Translations under genes and position numbers: made by a program
Source: Pseudomonas fluorescens
Lineage (GTDB): Bacteria > Pseudomonadota > Gammaproteobacteria > Pseudomonadales > Pseudomonadaceae
Assembly: GCF_001902145.1 (NCBI RefSeq)
Contig: NZ_MRST01000017.1
Coordinates: forward strand, 62,001-126,000
Length of the DNA stretch: 64,000 nucleotides
Direction of reading: 5' to 3'
In this document: piece by piece, positions 25,253 to 34,399 of the stretch
How positions within the stretch are numbered: position 1 is the first letter of the stretch
How the letters are laid out: every line of letters starts with the position of its first letter
Notes under the pieces: generated by a model
Seen by the model: the letters and a program-made list of their open reading frames with translations, nothing else
The model's database searches: none
Told to the model about the DNA's origin: nothing

Positions 25253-28200
25253 ATGCACCTGCTCAGGACCCAACCCGGTGGTTTCGTCGCGGACGACAAT
25301 ATTGCCGACCTTGGCCAGACCCCCGCTGAGCTGGTGATCCTGTGCAGCGGCGATTCCAGCCTGGCGCTGCTCGCCGAAGCCGCCCAGCAATTGCCCGAGG
25401 ATTACCCCAGCCTGCGCCTGGCCAACCCGATGCAGGTGCAGAACCATGCCTCGGTCGACCTGTACGTCGACGAGGTACTGCGCCACGCCAAGGTCATCCT
25501 GTTGTCATTGCACGGCGGCATCGGGTATTGGCGCTACGGCATCGAGCGCCTGGTGGAGTTGGCCGAACGCGGCGTCACCCTGATCCTGGTGCCGGGTGAC
25601 GACCGCCCAGACCCGGAACTCAGCGGCCTGAGCACCGTTGCTGCCGAACACCGCGAGCGCCTGTGGCACTTCCTGCGCCAAGGTGGCCTGGGCAATGCCC
25701 TGGATTTTTACCACTGCCTGGCCAGTGCCCACCTGGGCCGCGACTATGCCTGGGCAGAACCGCAAGCGCTGCCGCGCACGGCGATCTATCACCCGCACTG
25801 CGCCAATGCCCGCCTCAATGACTGGCAGGCCGATTGGCACGCCGACTGGCCCGTGGCTGCGGTGCTGTTCTACCGCTCCCATTTGCAGGCGGCCAATACC
25901 GGTTTTATCGATGTGTTCTGCCAGCGCTTACAGGCGGCGGGCCTCAACCCGTTGCCTATCGCGGTGGCCAGTTTGAAAGAACCCGGCTGCCTCTCGGTGG
26001 TCGAGGACCTGCTGGATGACGTGCAAGCCGCGGTCATTCTGAACACTACCGGCTTTGCCCAATCGAGCCCGGAAGCGCCGCATTTGCGCCCGTTTCGCCG
26101 CAATATCCCGGTGATCCAGGCGATCTGTGCCCAGGACAACCAACCCGGCTGGCAGGCCAGCGAACAAGGCCTGGGGCCCCGCGACCTGGCGATGCATATC
26201 GCCTTGCCGGAGCTGGACGGGCGCATCATCAGCCGGCCGATCAGTTTCAAGGACCTGGCCTGGCGCAGCGAGCGCAGCCAGTCGGACGTGGTGTGCTACC
26301 GCGCAGCGCCCGAACGCATGGATTTTGTCGCTGAGCTGGCACGCCGTTGGGTCGAGTTGGCGCGGGTGCCGAATGCCGAGAAACGGATTGCGTTGATCCT
26401 CGCCAACTACCCGACCCGCGACGGTCGCATCGGCAACGGCGTAGGCCTGGACACCCCGGCGGCAGCGCTGAATATCCTGCGTGCCTTGCAAACCGAGGGC
26501 TACCCGGTGGCGGATGTGCTGCCCGACAGCGGCACCGCGCTGATCCAGGAACTGCTCGGCGGCGTCACCAACGACCTCGACAGCCTCGACCTGCGCCCCT
26601 GTCATCAAAGCCTGGGCCTTGTGGAATACCAGGCGATGTTTGATCGCTTGCCTGCGTCCAATCGCCAGGCCGTGCTGGAGCGTTGGGGCGCCCCGCAAAA
26701 CGATCCGATGTGCCGCGATGGCCGCATGATGATCGCCGGCCTGCGCCTGGGCCTGACCTTCGTCGGCATCCAGCCGGCCCGGGGTTACCAGGTAGATGCC
26801 AGCGCCGTGTACCACGACCCGGACCTGGTACCGCCCCATGGCTACCTGGCGTTCTATTTCTGGCTACGCCATACCTACGGCGCCCACGGCGTGATCCACG
26901 TGGGCAAGCACGGCAACCTGGAATGGCTGCCCGGCAAAGGCGTGGGCCTGTCGGAGCACTGCTGGCCGGATGCATTGCTGGGGCCGCTGCCGAATATCTA
27001 CCCGTTTATCGTCAACGACCCGGGCGAAGGTGCCCAGGCCAAGCGACGCACCCAGGCGGTGATCATCGACCACCTGATGCCACCGCTGACCCGCGCCGAA
27101 ACCTACGGCCCGCTGCGTGACCTTGAGTTATTGGCCGACGAATATTACGAGGCGCAATTGCTCGACCCGCGTCGTGCGCTGGAGCTGCAAAAAGACATCC
27201 TCAAGCTGGTACGCGAAACCCGTATCGACCAGGAGCTTGAACTGGGCAGTGAGGCGGACGCGGCGGTGTGGCTGCCGCGCCTGGATACCTACCTGTGCGA
27301 CTTGAAGGAATCGCAGATCCGCGATGGCCTGCATATCTTTGGCGAGTCGCCCGAGGGCCGTTTGCGTATCGATACCTTGCTGGCGCTGTTGCGCATTCCC
27401 CGTGGCGATGGACGGGGCCCGCAGTCGAGCCTGCTGCGAGTGTTGGCCAAGGCATTCGACCTGGGATTTGATCCGCTCGATTGTGCACTGTCCGAGCCCT
27501 GGACGGGGCGGCGCCCGTTGGTGTTGCAGAAGATTGACGATCAGCTGTGGCGTACGGCCGGGGATACCCGTGAACGCCTGGAGTTGTACGCGGCGCGCTT
27601 GATCGAGCAGGCATTGGAAGGCCCCATCGAACAGTTGGAAGAGCCCGGCTGGCAGGAGGTGAAGTCGGTGATCGAAGGCCTGCGCATCGTCGTCGCGCCA
27701 CGCCTGGATGCCTGTGGGCCGGCGGAGATGCGCGGCTTGCTCGATGCCTTGAGTGGGCGCTTTGTCCCGGCAGGGCCCAGTGGCGCGCCGAGTCGCGGTC
27801 GGCTGGATGTGCTGCCTACGGGGCGTAACTTCTTTACCGTGGACGTACGCAACCTGCCAACCACCACGGCCTGGCGTCTCGGTTTCCAGTCGGCCAACCT
27901 GATTCTTGAGCGGCACCTGCAAGACCACGGCGACCACCTGCGCCAGCTCGGCCTGTCGGTATGGGGCACCGCCACCATGCGCACCGGCGGTGACGATATC
28001 GCCCAGGCCATGGCACTGATGGGCGTGCGCCCGGTGTGGGCCACTGGCAGCCAGCGGGTGGACGATTTCGAGATCCTGCCGATCAGCTTATTGGACCGCC
28101 CGCGCGTGGACGTGACCCTGCGCGTGTCCGGGTTCTTCCGCGATGCGTTTGCCAACCTGATCCGCCTGTTCGACGCGGCGGTACAGGCGGTGGCGGCCCT

Positions 28201-29014
28201 GGATGAACCCGACGACATGAACCCGCTGGCCGCCAAAGTGCGCAGCGAACGCCAAGCATTGCTTGAGGCGGGCCTGGATGAAGGTGCTGCGGCCAAGCAG
28301 GCCGGCTGGCGCATTTTCGGCGCCAAGCCGGGTGCCTACGGTGCAGGCGTGCAGGGCGCGATTGACGGGCGCTTGTGGCAGAGCCGCGAGGACTTGGCTG
28401 AGGTCTACCTGAACTGGGGCGGTTACGCCTACGGTGGCTCCGATGAAGGCACCGCAGCCCGCGAGCAATTTGCCCAGCGTTTGAGCCAGGTGCAGGCGGT
28501 GTTGCAGAACCAGGACAATCGCGAGCACGACCTGCTCGATTCCAACGACTACTACCAATTCCAGGGCGGCATGCTGGCCGCCGTGGAAACCCTGAGCGGC
28601 GAAAAGGCCGCCAGCTACCATGGCGACCACAGCCAGCCGGACGTGCCGAAAATCCGCACCTTGAAGGAAGAGCTCAACCGGGTAATCCGTGCCCGCGCGG
28701 CCAACCCCAAGTGGATCGAGGGCGTGAAGCGCCATGGCTATAAAGGCGCGTTCGAGATGGCCGCAACCGTGGACAACCTGTTCGCCTTCGACGCTACCAC
28801 TGCGCTGATTGACGATCACCAATACGCCTTGCTCGCCGATGCCTACCTGCTGGACCCTGACACCCGTGCCTTTGTGCAACAGCACAACCCCGATGCCCTG
28901 CGCGACATGACCGAGCGCATGCTCGAAGCCCAGCAACGTGGCTTGTGGCAGGCACCGGGGGCGTACCGCGAAGCCTTGGAAAACCTGTTGCTGGATATAG
29001 AAGAAGACAGCTGA
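25253..29014 (+). CDS. cobN: Cobaltochelatase large subunit CobN
   Basis: CobN is the catalytic subunit that inserts cobalt into hydrogenobyrinic acid a,c-diamide with ATP supplied by AAA+ partners. The 1253-aa protein has the CobN/BchH layout. Recognisable segments are HGGIGYWRYGIERL (about 84-97), ANYPTRDGRIGNGVGLDTPA, GVIHVGKHGNLEWLPGKG, FRDAFANLIRLFDAAV and VYLNWGGYAYGG. It starts two bases after cobW and ends in a TGATG overlap with the ATPase gene, so the operon is tightly coupled. Confidence 0.96.
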   Translation: MHLLRTQPGGFVADDNIADLGQTPAELVILCSGDSSLALLAEAAQQLPEDYPSLRLANPMQVQNHASVDLYVDEVLRHAKVILLSLHGGIGYWRYGIERLVELAERGVTLILVPGDDRPDPELSGLSTVAAEHRERLWHFLRQGGLGNALDFYHCLASAHLGRDYAWAEPQALPRTAIYHPHCANARLNDWQADWHADWPVAAVLFYRSHLQAANTGFIDVFCQRLQAAGLNPLPIAVASLKEPGCLSVVEDLLDDVQAAVILNTTGFAQSSPEAPHLRPFRRNIPVIQAICAQDNQPGWQASEQGLGPRDLAMHIALPELDGRIISRPISFKDLAWRSERSQSDVVCYRAAPERMDFVAELARRWVELARVPNAEKRIALILANYPTRDGRIGNGVGLDTPAAALNILRALQTEGYPVADVLPDSGTALIQELLGGVTNDLDSLDLRPCHQSLGLVEYQAMFDRLPASNRQAVLERWGAPQNDPMCRDGRMMIAGLRLGLTFVGIQPARGYQVDASAVYHDPDLVPPHGYLAFYFWLRHTYGAHGVIHVGKHGNLEWLPGKGVGLSEHCWPDALLGPLPNIYPFIVNDPGEGAQAKRRTQAVIIDHLMPPLTRAETYGPLRDLELLADEYYEAQLLDPRRALELQKDILKLVRETRIDQELELGSEADAAVWLPRLDTYLCDLKESQIRDGLHIFGESPEGRLRIDTLLALLRIPRGDGRGPQSSLLRVLAKAFDLGFDPLDCALSEPWTGRRPLVLQKIDDQLWRTAGDTRERLELYAARLIEQALEGPIEQLEEPGWQEVKSVIEGLRIVVAPRLDACGPAEMRGLLDALSGRFVPAGPSGAPSRGRLDVLPTGRNFFTVDVRNLPTTTAWRLGFQSANLILERHLQDHGDHLRQLGLSVWGTATMRTGGDDIAQAMALMGVRPVWATGSQRVDDFEILPISLLDRPRVDVTLRVSGFFRDAFANLIRLFDAAVQAVAALDEPDDMNPLAAKVRSERQALLEAGLDEGAAAKQAGWRIFGAKPGAYGAGVQGAIDGRLWQSREDLAEVYLNWGGYAYGGSDEGTAAREQFAQRLSQVQAVLQNQDNREHDLLDSNDYYQFQGGMLAAVETLSGEKAASYHGDHSQPDVPKIRTLKEELNRVIRARAANPKWIEGVKRHGYKGAFEMAATVDNLFAFDATTALIDDHQYALLADAYLLDPDTRAFVQQHNPDALRDMTERMLEAQQRGLWQAPGAYREALENLLLDIEEDS

Positions 29015-30018
29015 TGACTGATACTCCGCATTTCCCACTGTCCGCGGTGGTCGGCGCTGATGACTTGAAGCTCGCGCTGTGCCTGGCCGCCACCGACCCG
29101 AAGATCGGCGGCGTGCTGATCGAAGGGCCGCGGGGCATGGCCAAGTCGACTCTGGCCCGTGGGCTGGCGGACCTGCTGGCCAGCGGGCAGTTTGTGACCT
29201 TGCCCCTGGGCGCGACCGAAGAGCGCCTGGTCGGCACCCTGGACCTGGATGCCGCACTGGGCGAAGGCCGCGTACAATTCTCCCCCGGTGTGTTGGCCAA
29301 GGCTGACGGCGGGGTGTTGTACGTGGATGAAGTCAACCTGCTGGCCGACCACTTGGTGGACCTGCTGCTGGACGTAGCCGCCAGCGGCACCAACCTGATC
29401 GAACGCGACGGGATTTCCCATCGCCATGCGGCGCGCTTTGTACTGATCGGCACCATGAACCCGGAGGAGGGCGAGCTGCGCCCGCAGTTGCTCGACCGCT
29501 TCGGCTTCAATGTGGCCTTGAGCGGGCAGACCTTGCCCGCCGAGCGCGGGCAGATCATCCGGCGTCGCCTGGATTTCGACACTGACCCGGCAGCGTTCTG
29601 CGCGCAGTGGGCGCCAGCGCAAGCTGCCTTGCGCGAACGCTGCACCCAGGCGCGGGCACGGCTAGACAGCATCGCCCTGGATGACCAGGCGTTGGCCCGC
29701 ATCACCGAGCGCTGCTTTGCCGCTGGGGTCGACGGCCTGCGTGCCGACCTGGTCTGGTTGCGTGGCGCCCGTGCCCATGCGGCGTGGCGTGGCGGCGCCG
29801 CTATCGAGCAGGAAGATATCGACGCGGTGGCGGAGTTCGCCTTGCGCCATCGCCGCCAGCAGCCAACCCCGCCAGGCGCGCCGCCCCAGCCGAATGGCGG
29901 GCCGTTATCGTCACCCTCTGACACCTCGCCCGGCCAAGGCCAGTGGGGCGATATGCCCGCACCCGCCTTGCCCACGGGCGCACGCCGCGATGTACCCACC
30001 TGGCCAAAAAAGCCCTAG
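29014..30018 (+). CDS. ChlI/BchI-type AAA+ ATPase, chelatase motor subunit
   Basis: This 334-aa AAA+ ATPase of the magnesium chelatase ChlI family is expected to power cobalt insertion by CobN. Motifs are Walker A EGPRGMAKST (about 42-51), Walker B GGVLYVDEVNLL (about 99-110), sensor 1 VLIGTMNPEEGELRPQLLDRFGF, and a C-terminal helical lid with Arg-rich sensor 2. The last 60 residues are a proline-rich linker resembling the join between AAA and integrin-I parts in ChlD. Its ATG overlaps the cobN stop by one base, and its 3' end overlaps the VWA gene by 76 bases. Confidence 0.9.
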   Translation: MTDTPHFPLSAVVGADDLKLALCLAATDPKIGGVLIEGPRGMAKSTLARGLADLLASGQFVTLPLGATEERLVGTLDLDAALGEGRVQFSPGVLAKADGGVLYVDEVNLLADHLVDLLLDVAASGTNLIERDGISHRHAARFVLIGTMNPEEGELRPQLLDRFGFNVALSGQTLPAERGQIIRRRLDFDTDPAAFCAQWAPAQAALRERCTQARARLDSIALDDQALARITERCFAAGVDGLRADLVWLRGARAHAAWRGGAAIEQEDIDAVAEFALRHRRQQPTPPGAPPQPNGGPLSSPSDTSPGQGQWGDMPAPALPTGARRDVPTWPKKP

Positions 30019-30674
30019 GCATCCGCCCCCGACCTGACGCGGGTGCGGATGCCCGGCCCCAGGCGGGGCGATTGAACACCGGCCGGCAGGGCAAGGCCCG
30101 CAGCGCACAGCGCGGGGCGATCAATTGGCCGGGCACGTTGCTGGGTGGGCGGCCGCAATGCCGTGAGGACCTGCTGTTCCACTTGCGTAGCCGGTCGGCT
30201 CCTGAACTGTGGTTGGTGATTGTCGATGCCTCGGCATCCACGCGGCGCCATCGGGCGTTGACCGATGCCAAGGGGCTGCTGGCCCAGCTGTTTGACGATG
30301 CTTATCGCCAACGGGCGCGCATGGCGTTATTGACGGCCAGCGGGCAATCGCCGAAGTGGCAGGTGCAAGGCTTGAAGGCGGCGAAAGGCTTGGCCGATTG
30401 GTTGGGGCAGTTGGGAGCAGGCGGCGGGACGCCGTTGCTGGCTGCGCTGACCGAGTCGGGGCATTGGTTGGCGGCACGGCGCAAGCGCTATCCCGCCGAG
30501 CAACAGAAGTTGCTGGTGGTGACCGATGGGCGGCTAAAGGCGATTGGCGCGCTGCCGCGATTGGAATGCCCTGGGATGTTGATTGACATCGAGCGTGGGC
30601 CGATCAGGTTGGGGCGGGCTGAGGAGTTGGCGGTGGGGTTGCAGTTGGAGTATCGGCACATCGACAAGCTGTAG
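29943..30674 (+). CDS. VWA (integrin-I) domain protein, ChlD/CobT-like chelatase partner
   Basis: This protein of up to 243 aa has a von Willebrand A domain with the metal-dependent adhesion site DASAS (in VIVDASASTRR), the Thr loop GGGTPLLAAL and VVTDGR. It resembles the C-terminal domain of ChlD/BchD/CobT, which bridges the ATPase ring and the large chelatase subunit. The frame starts with GTG at 29943, preceded by a weak AAGG. No ATG follows in frame, so the true start is uncertain and may be internal (for example TTG near 30073). The long overlap with the ATPase gene suggests coupled translation. Confidence 0.82.
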   Translation: MGRYARTRLAHGRTPRCTHLAKKALGIRPRPDAGADARPQAGRLNTGRQGKARSAQRGAINWPGTLLGGRPQCREDLLFHLRSRSAPELWLVIVDASASTRRHRALTDAKGLLAQLFDDAYRQRARMALLTASGQSPKWQVQGLKAAKGLADWLGQLGAGGGTPLLAALTESGHWLAARRKRYPAEQQKLLVVTDGRLKAIGALPRLECPGMLIDIERGPIRLGRAEELAVGLQLEYRHIDKL

Positions 30675-30697
30675 CGCCTGGGCTATCGCCATCGCAG

Positions 30698-31218
30698 CAT
30701 AGGTATCTACACAACTCTGTAGCGGTCGACGGGAACCACGATGCGCAGCGAGCCGCTCTTGATCTTGATCTGCTTGTGATCTTGATCTCAGGCGCCCCGT
30801 TAAACCACGCTGGCCGGAATTCGACAGGGATTTGGGGGGTAAACCGGCAGGGATGCCGGTTTAGCCGCCCCGCGCCATGGATGGCGCGTGGCGGCGGCCC
30901 CCCAAATCACTGGCGGATTACGGGCACACCGAGCCTGAGCGAGGTGCCGAGTGGTGGGGCAAGAGCGTTTTGCTTACTTTTGCGCTTTTCAAAAGTGAGC
31001 CGCTGTAAAAGCGGAACCCTAAGTGGCCGTTACCGCAGAAATGGATATGTACACGGTCCACCTGTGTTGACTGCCAGGCCGCCTTCGCAGGCAAGCCAGC
31101 TCCCACATTGGATCGCGGGGCATCAGTTAGATCAGCGTCGGCTGCCAGGCCGTCTTCGCGGGAGCAAGCTCCCTCGCCACAGGTCCAGCGTCGCCTCGAA
31201 GTTGTGTAGATACCTATG
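30698..31218. mobile_element. 521-bp MITE-like element with 19-bp terminal inverted repeats
   Basis: The left end CATAGGTATCTACACAACT (30698-30716) is the exact reverse complement of the right end (31200-31218). The 10-base sequence GCCATCGCAG occurs directly outside both ends (30688-30697 and 31219-31228), as a target-site duplication would. The right copy is the beginning of a REP unit. The inside carries a folded cassette (30829-31014) and two REP units, and no transposase. That it moves as a unit is an inference from these ends. Confidence 0.6.
30829..30908 (+). ncRNA. Potential three-way-junction RNA structure
   Basis: The 11-base arm GATTTGGGGGG (30829-30839) is the exact reverse complement of CCCCCCAAATC (30898-30908). 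Exactly two hairpins fill the interior. One has a 10-bp stem with loop GGGA (30840-30863). The other is a nearly perfect 14-bp stem with one mismatch (30864-30895). Two more stems follow at 30973-30999 and 31000-31014. One of these has a G-U pair only on the + strand. The structure is seen in sequence, and whether it is transcribed is unknown. Confidence 0.45.
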
Positions 31219-31268
31219 GCCATCGCAGGCAAGCCAGCTCCCACATGGAATCGGCGCTGCGGTCAATT

Positions 31269-31369
31269 CTGTAGGAGCGAGCTTGCTCGCGAAAAACGTC
31301 AACGATAACCCGTGTTTGCTGAATGAACGCGGTGCCAGTGAGTTTTTCGCGAGCAAGCTCGCTCCTACA
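31269..31369. repeat. REPIN (inverted REP doublet)
   Basis: Arms CTGTAGGAGCGAGCTTGCTC... and ...GCTCGCTCCTACA enclose a core GTCAACGATAACCCGTGTTT, in the same orientation as the copies at 21308 and 61515. A single REP of the GTGGGAGCTGGCTTGCC class follows at 31398-31420. Confidence 0.93.
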
Positions 31370-31445
31370 AAAGGCAAGCCAGCAGCGCGGTCAAAATGTG
31401 GGAGCTGGCTTGCCTGCGATGAGGCCCTCAAACACACCACACCTA

Positions 31446-32393
31446 TCAGCCTGTCCCCGGCACATTCGGCCAAAGATCCGCCACCAGAAACAACCGCTCG
31501 GCTTCTTCCCACTCCTCACCGTTGGGCACCATGCGCACCAGCAACTGCGCCGGGGCCATTGGGTCCAGGTCTGCCAGCCAGCCTTTCATCTGCACTTCAC
31601 TCCACACTTCATCGGCAGGGTAATGCGCGGGCGCCAGCCAGGCATGGCGGGGCAGGGGTTGCCAGCGGCCTTCTGGTCGGGTGCTGACAAAGTCTGTCCA
31701 GTCGCGCTGATGCAACCAGCGCCCACGCAGATGCTGGGGGTGAGCGCCGAGGGGGGAGAGCGCCGCGCCGGGCCAGGGGTAGAGCAGATAGCCGCCGAGC
31801 CACAAATGCGCATCGAACGCTTGGATATCCAGCGCCCCCAAAGCCTCGCGGCTTTCTGCCCGCGCGGACATTGGCAATTGATGCTCGGCCAGGTGCGCCA
31901 GCTTGCGGTCCAGCCGATCATGGCAGCCAGGCCCCAGCCATTGCGTAGCATCCTGGCCGTTGCCGTCCTGAGGGCCCAGGTAGAGTTTGATCGCCAGTTC
32001 CAGGTGGTGCACCCCATCGCGGTCGCGCAGCAGCATGTCCAGCTCGCCCAGCGTGTGCCCGGCACGGCGGATCGGCAGGTTGGCGGCCAGCAACTCCACC
32101 CCCGGCGCCTGCTGTACGGCAAATTGCCACAAGCGTTCGTAGTACAGGCCCAGGCGCCGAGTACGTGACAGGCTCAGCCACTGCTGCAACGCGCTGCTGT
32201 CCTGGTCCAGCTGGCGCAGCCAGGCTTCGAGTTGGTGAGGGGCTTGCACCCAGTCACTGCCCGCCAGCGGATGGCGCTGTGGCCAAGGCGTCTGCGCCAG
32301 CATCGGCGGCGCGAGCATCACCCACGCCAGGTCGCGCACCTCGGGGTGGCGCAGTTGGCGGGGCAGGGTGTGCAAGTCGGGGAATGGCGTCAT
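31446..32393 (-). CDS. DUF1853 protein, PD-(D/E)XK nuclease-like
   Basis: This is a 315-aa soluble protein of the DUF1853 family with unknown biological role. Around residues 117-138, [19 protein letters not shown] followed by IKLYL gives Asp119, Glu132 and Lys136 in the spacing of a PD-(D/E)XK nuclease-like core, and Glu86 (YYERLWQF) could supply the N-terminal acid. This supports, but does not prove, a nuclease fold. The gene is divergent from nadK, a common pseudomonad arrangement. No DNA-modification partner is nearby. Confidence 0.82.
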   Translation of the reverse strand: MTPFPDLHTLPRQLRHPEVRDLAWVMLAPPMLAQTPWPQRHPLAGSDWVQAPHQLEAWLRQLDQDSSALQQWLSLSRTRRLGLYYERLWQFAVQQAPGVELLAANLPIRRAGHTLGELDMLLRDRDGVHHLELAIKLYLGPQDGNGQDATQWLGPGCHDRLDRKLAHLAEHQLPMSARAESREALGALDIQAFDAHLWLGGYLLYPWPGAALSPLGAHPQHLRGRWLHQRDWTDFVSTRPEGRWQPLPRHAWLAPAHYPADEVWSEVQMKGWLADLDPMAPAQLLVRMVPNGEEWEEAERLFLVADLWPNVPGTG

Positions 32394-32537
32394 GGTCCGA
32401 GCATAGCCTTTTCAGCGCGCAGAAGGTGCCTGAGAACCATTGTCATCAAGGCGTGGCGGCGACAAAGGATTTTGCCTGAGGCGGCCTTTCGCCCATAATC
32501 GCTCTTTTTGCCTCACCCCAGATTCCGCAGGAGCCCC

Positions 32538-33428
32538 ATGGAGCAATTTCGCAATATCGGCATTATCGGTCGCCTGGGCAGTACCCAGGTGTTGGACACC
32601 GTCCGCCGGCTGAAGAAGTTTCTGCTCGAGCGCCACCTGCATGTGATCCTCGAAGACACCATCGCTGAAATCCTCCCTGGCCACGGCCTGCAAACCTCGT
32701 CGCGCAAGATGCTCGGCGAGGTGTGCGACATGGTCATCGTGGTCGGCGGCGATGGCAGCCTGCTCGGCGCCGCCCGGGCGCTGGCGCGGCATAATGTGCC
32801 GGTGCTGGGGATCAACCGTGGCAGCCTGGGCTTTCTGACCGATATACGCCCCGATGAGCTGGAAGTCGAAGTGGCCAAGGTGCTCGACGGCCATTACCTG
32901 GTGGAGAACCGCTTCCTGCTGCAGGCCGAAGTGCGCCGCCATGGCGAGGCGATCGGCCAGGGCGATGCCCTTAACGACGTGGTGCTGCACCCCGGCAAAT
33001 CCACGCGCATGATCGAGTTCGAGCTGTACATCGATGGCCAGTTCGTCTGCAGCCAGAAGGCCGACGGCCTGATCGTCGCCACACCCACCGGTTCTACCGC
33101 CTACGCGCTGTCGGCCGGCGGCCCGATCATGCACCCCAAGCTCGATGCCATTGTGATCGTGCCGATGTACCCCCATATGTTGTCCAGTCGGCCAATTGTG
33201 GTCGATGGCAACAGTGAGCTGAAAATCGTGGTGTCCAAAGACATGCAAATCTACCCGCAAGTCTCCTGCGACGGGCAGAACCATTTCACCTGCGCCCCCG
33301 GTGACACCATCACCGTGAGCAAGAAGGCACAGAAGTTGCGCTTGATCCACCCGCTGGATCACAACTACTACGAAGTGTGCCGCACCAAGTTGGGCTGGGG
33401 CAGCCGCTTGGGAGGTGGAGGCGACTGA
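32538..33428 (+). CDS. nadK: NAD kinase
   Basis: This enzyme phosphorylates NAD to NADP with ATP (or polyphosphate in some homologues). The 296-aa protein shows the NAD kinase signature VVGGDGSLLGAARAL (GGDG near 72-75), GINRGSLGFLTDI, and the substrate loop TPTGSTAYALSAGGPI. The ATG at 32538 has GCAGGAG 5-6 nt upstream and gives the expected N-terminus MEQFRNIGIIGR. Its stop overlaps the next ATG (TGATG), beginning a run of short-spaced genes to about 36.4 kb. Confidence 0.97.
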   Translation: MEQFRNIGIIGRLGSTQVLDTVRRLKKFLLERHLHVILEDTIAEILPGHGLQTSSRKMLGEVCDMVIVVGGDGSLLGAARALARHNVPVLGINRGSLGFLTDIRPDELEVEVAKVLDGHYLVENRFLLQAEVRRHGEAIGQGDALNDVVLHPGKSTRMIEFELYIDGQFVCSQKADGLIVATPTGSTAYALSAGGPIMHPKLDAIVIVPMYPHMLSSRPIVVDGNSELKIVVSKDMQIYPQVSCDGQNHFTCAPGDTITVSKKAQKLRLIHPLDHNYYEVCRTKLGWGSRLGGGGD

Positions 33429-34399
33429 TGCTCGATCCCGCGCGTAGCTACGACCTGATTGGTGACGTGCACGGTTGCGCTCATACCCTTGAGCACTTGC
33501 TCGACCAACTGGGTTACCACAAGCAGGGCGGCACCTGGCGCCATCCGTCACGCATGGCTGTGTTCCTGGGCGATATCATCGACCGCGGTCCACGCATCCG
33601 TGAGGCGCTGCATATCGTCCACGACATGACCGAGGCCGGCCAGGCGCTGTGCATCATGGGTAACCACGAGTTCAATGCGCTGGGCTGGACCACACCGGCC
33701 CCGCCGGGCAGCGGCAAGCAGTTTGTGCGTGAGCACAACCCGCGTCACGCCCGCCTGATCCATGAGACCCTGGCCCAGTTCGAACACCACCCGGCTGATT
33801 GGCACGACTTCCTCGCCTGGTTCTACGACATGCCGTTGTTTGTCGACGCTGGGCGTTTTCGCGTGGTGCACGCGTGCTGGGACGACAGTTTTATCCAGCC
33901 GCTGCGCGCGACCTTCCCGGACGGCTGCATCGACCAGCACTTCCTGCAAGCCGCCGCCGTACCGGGCAGTTTCGCCTGCAACGCGTTCGACCGCCTGTTG
34001 CGCGGCACCGATATGCGCCTGCCCGACGGCCTGACGTTGACCGGTGGCGATGGCCTGACGCGTTCGTTCTTTCGCACCAAGTTCTGGGAAGACGACCCCA
34101 AGACCTACGGCGACATCGTGTTCCAGCCCGACGCCTTGCCGGAACCGGTGGCGCGCACGCCGTTGTCGTCGACCGAAAAGAACTCCCTGCTGCGCTATGG
34201 CGTCGATGAACCGCTGTTGTTCGTCGGCCACTACTGGCGCAGCGGCAAACCGGCGCCGATCCGCCCGAACCTGGCCTGCCTGGATTACAGCGCCGTGCTG
34301 TACGGCAAGCTGGTGGCGTATCGACTGGACCAGGAAACCGAACTGGATCCGCGTAAATTCGTATGGGTCGACGTTGAGCGACCAGAGGCCATTCCATGA
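33428..34399 (+). CDS. Calcineurin-like metallophosphoesterase
   Basis: This 323-aa cytoplasmic phosphoesterase has the full binuclear metal motif set: DLIGDVHGCAHTLEHLL (about 9-25), FLGDIIDRGP (about 45-54) and MGNHEFNALGW (about 76-86), with later His ligands in VVHACWDDSF and FVGHYW. This resembles the PrpE/ApaH-like and serine/threonine phosphatase-like branch. The substrate (phosphoprotein or dinucleotide polyphosphate) cannot be decided. It overlaps nadK by 1 base and the rhomboid gene by 4 bases. Confidence 0.88.
   Translation: MLDPARSYDLIGDVHGCAHTLEHLLDQLGYHKQGGTWRHPSRMAVFLGDIIDRGPRIREALHIVHDMTEAGQALCIMGNHEFNALGWTTPAPPGSGKQFVREHNPRHARLIHETLAQFEHHPADWHDFLAWFYDMPLFVDAGRFRVVHACWDDSFIQPLRATFPDGCIDQHFLQAAAVPGSFACNAFDRLLRGTDMRLPDGLTLTGGDGLTRSFFRTKFWEDDPKTYGDIVFQPDALPEPVARTPLSSTEKNSLLRYGVDEPLLFVGHYWRSGKPAPIRPNLACLDYSAVLYGKLVAYRLDQETELDPRKFVWVDVERPEAIP

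Larger units (their letters stand above)
30675..31445. other. Gene-free repeat region between the VWA gene and DUF1853
   Basis: This 771-base stretch has no convincing gene. It holds the 521-bp element at 30698-31218, several REP units (31086-31108, 31151-31182, 31219-31246 and 31398-31420) and one complete REPIN (31269-31369). Open frames that cross it run through hairpins and repeat arms and show no ribosome site. Confidence 0.8.

Noticed and set aside
30776..31687. A 303-codon frame through the repeat region
   Set aside because: Its translation reads through the hairpins and REP arms of the 521-bp element and into the reverse strand of the DUF1853 gene. Similar frames arise wherever this repeat occurs, and no ribosome site is present.
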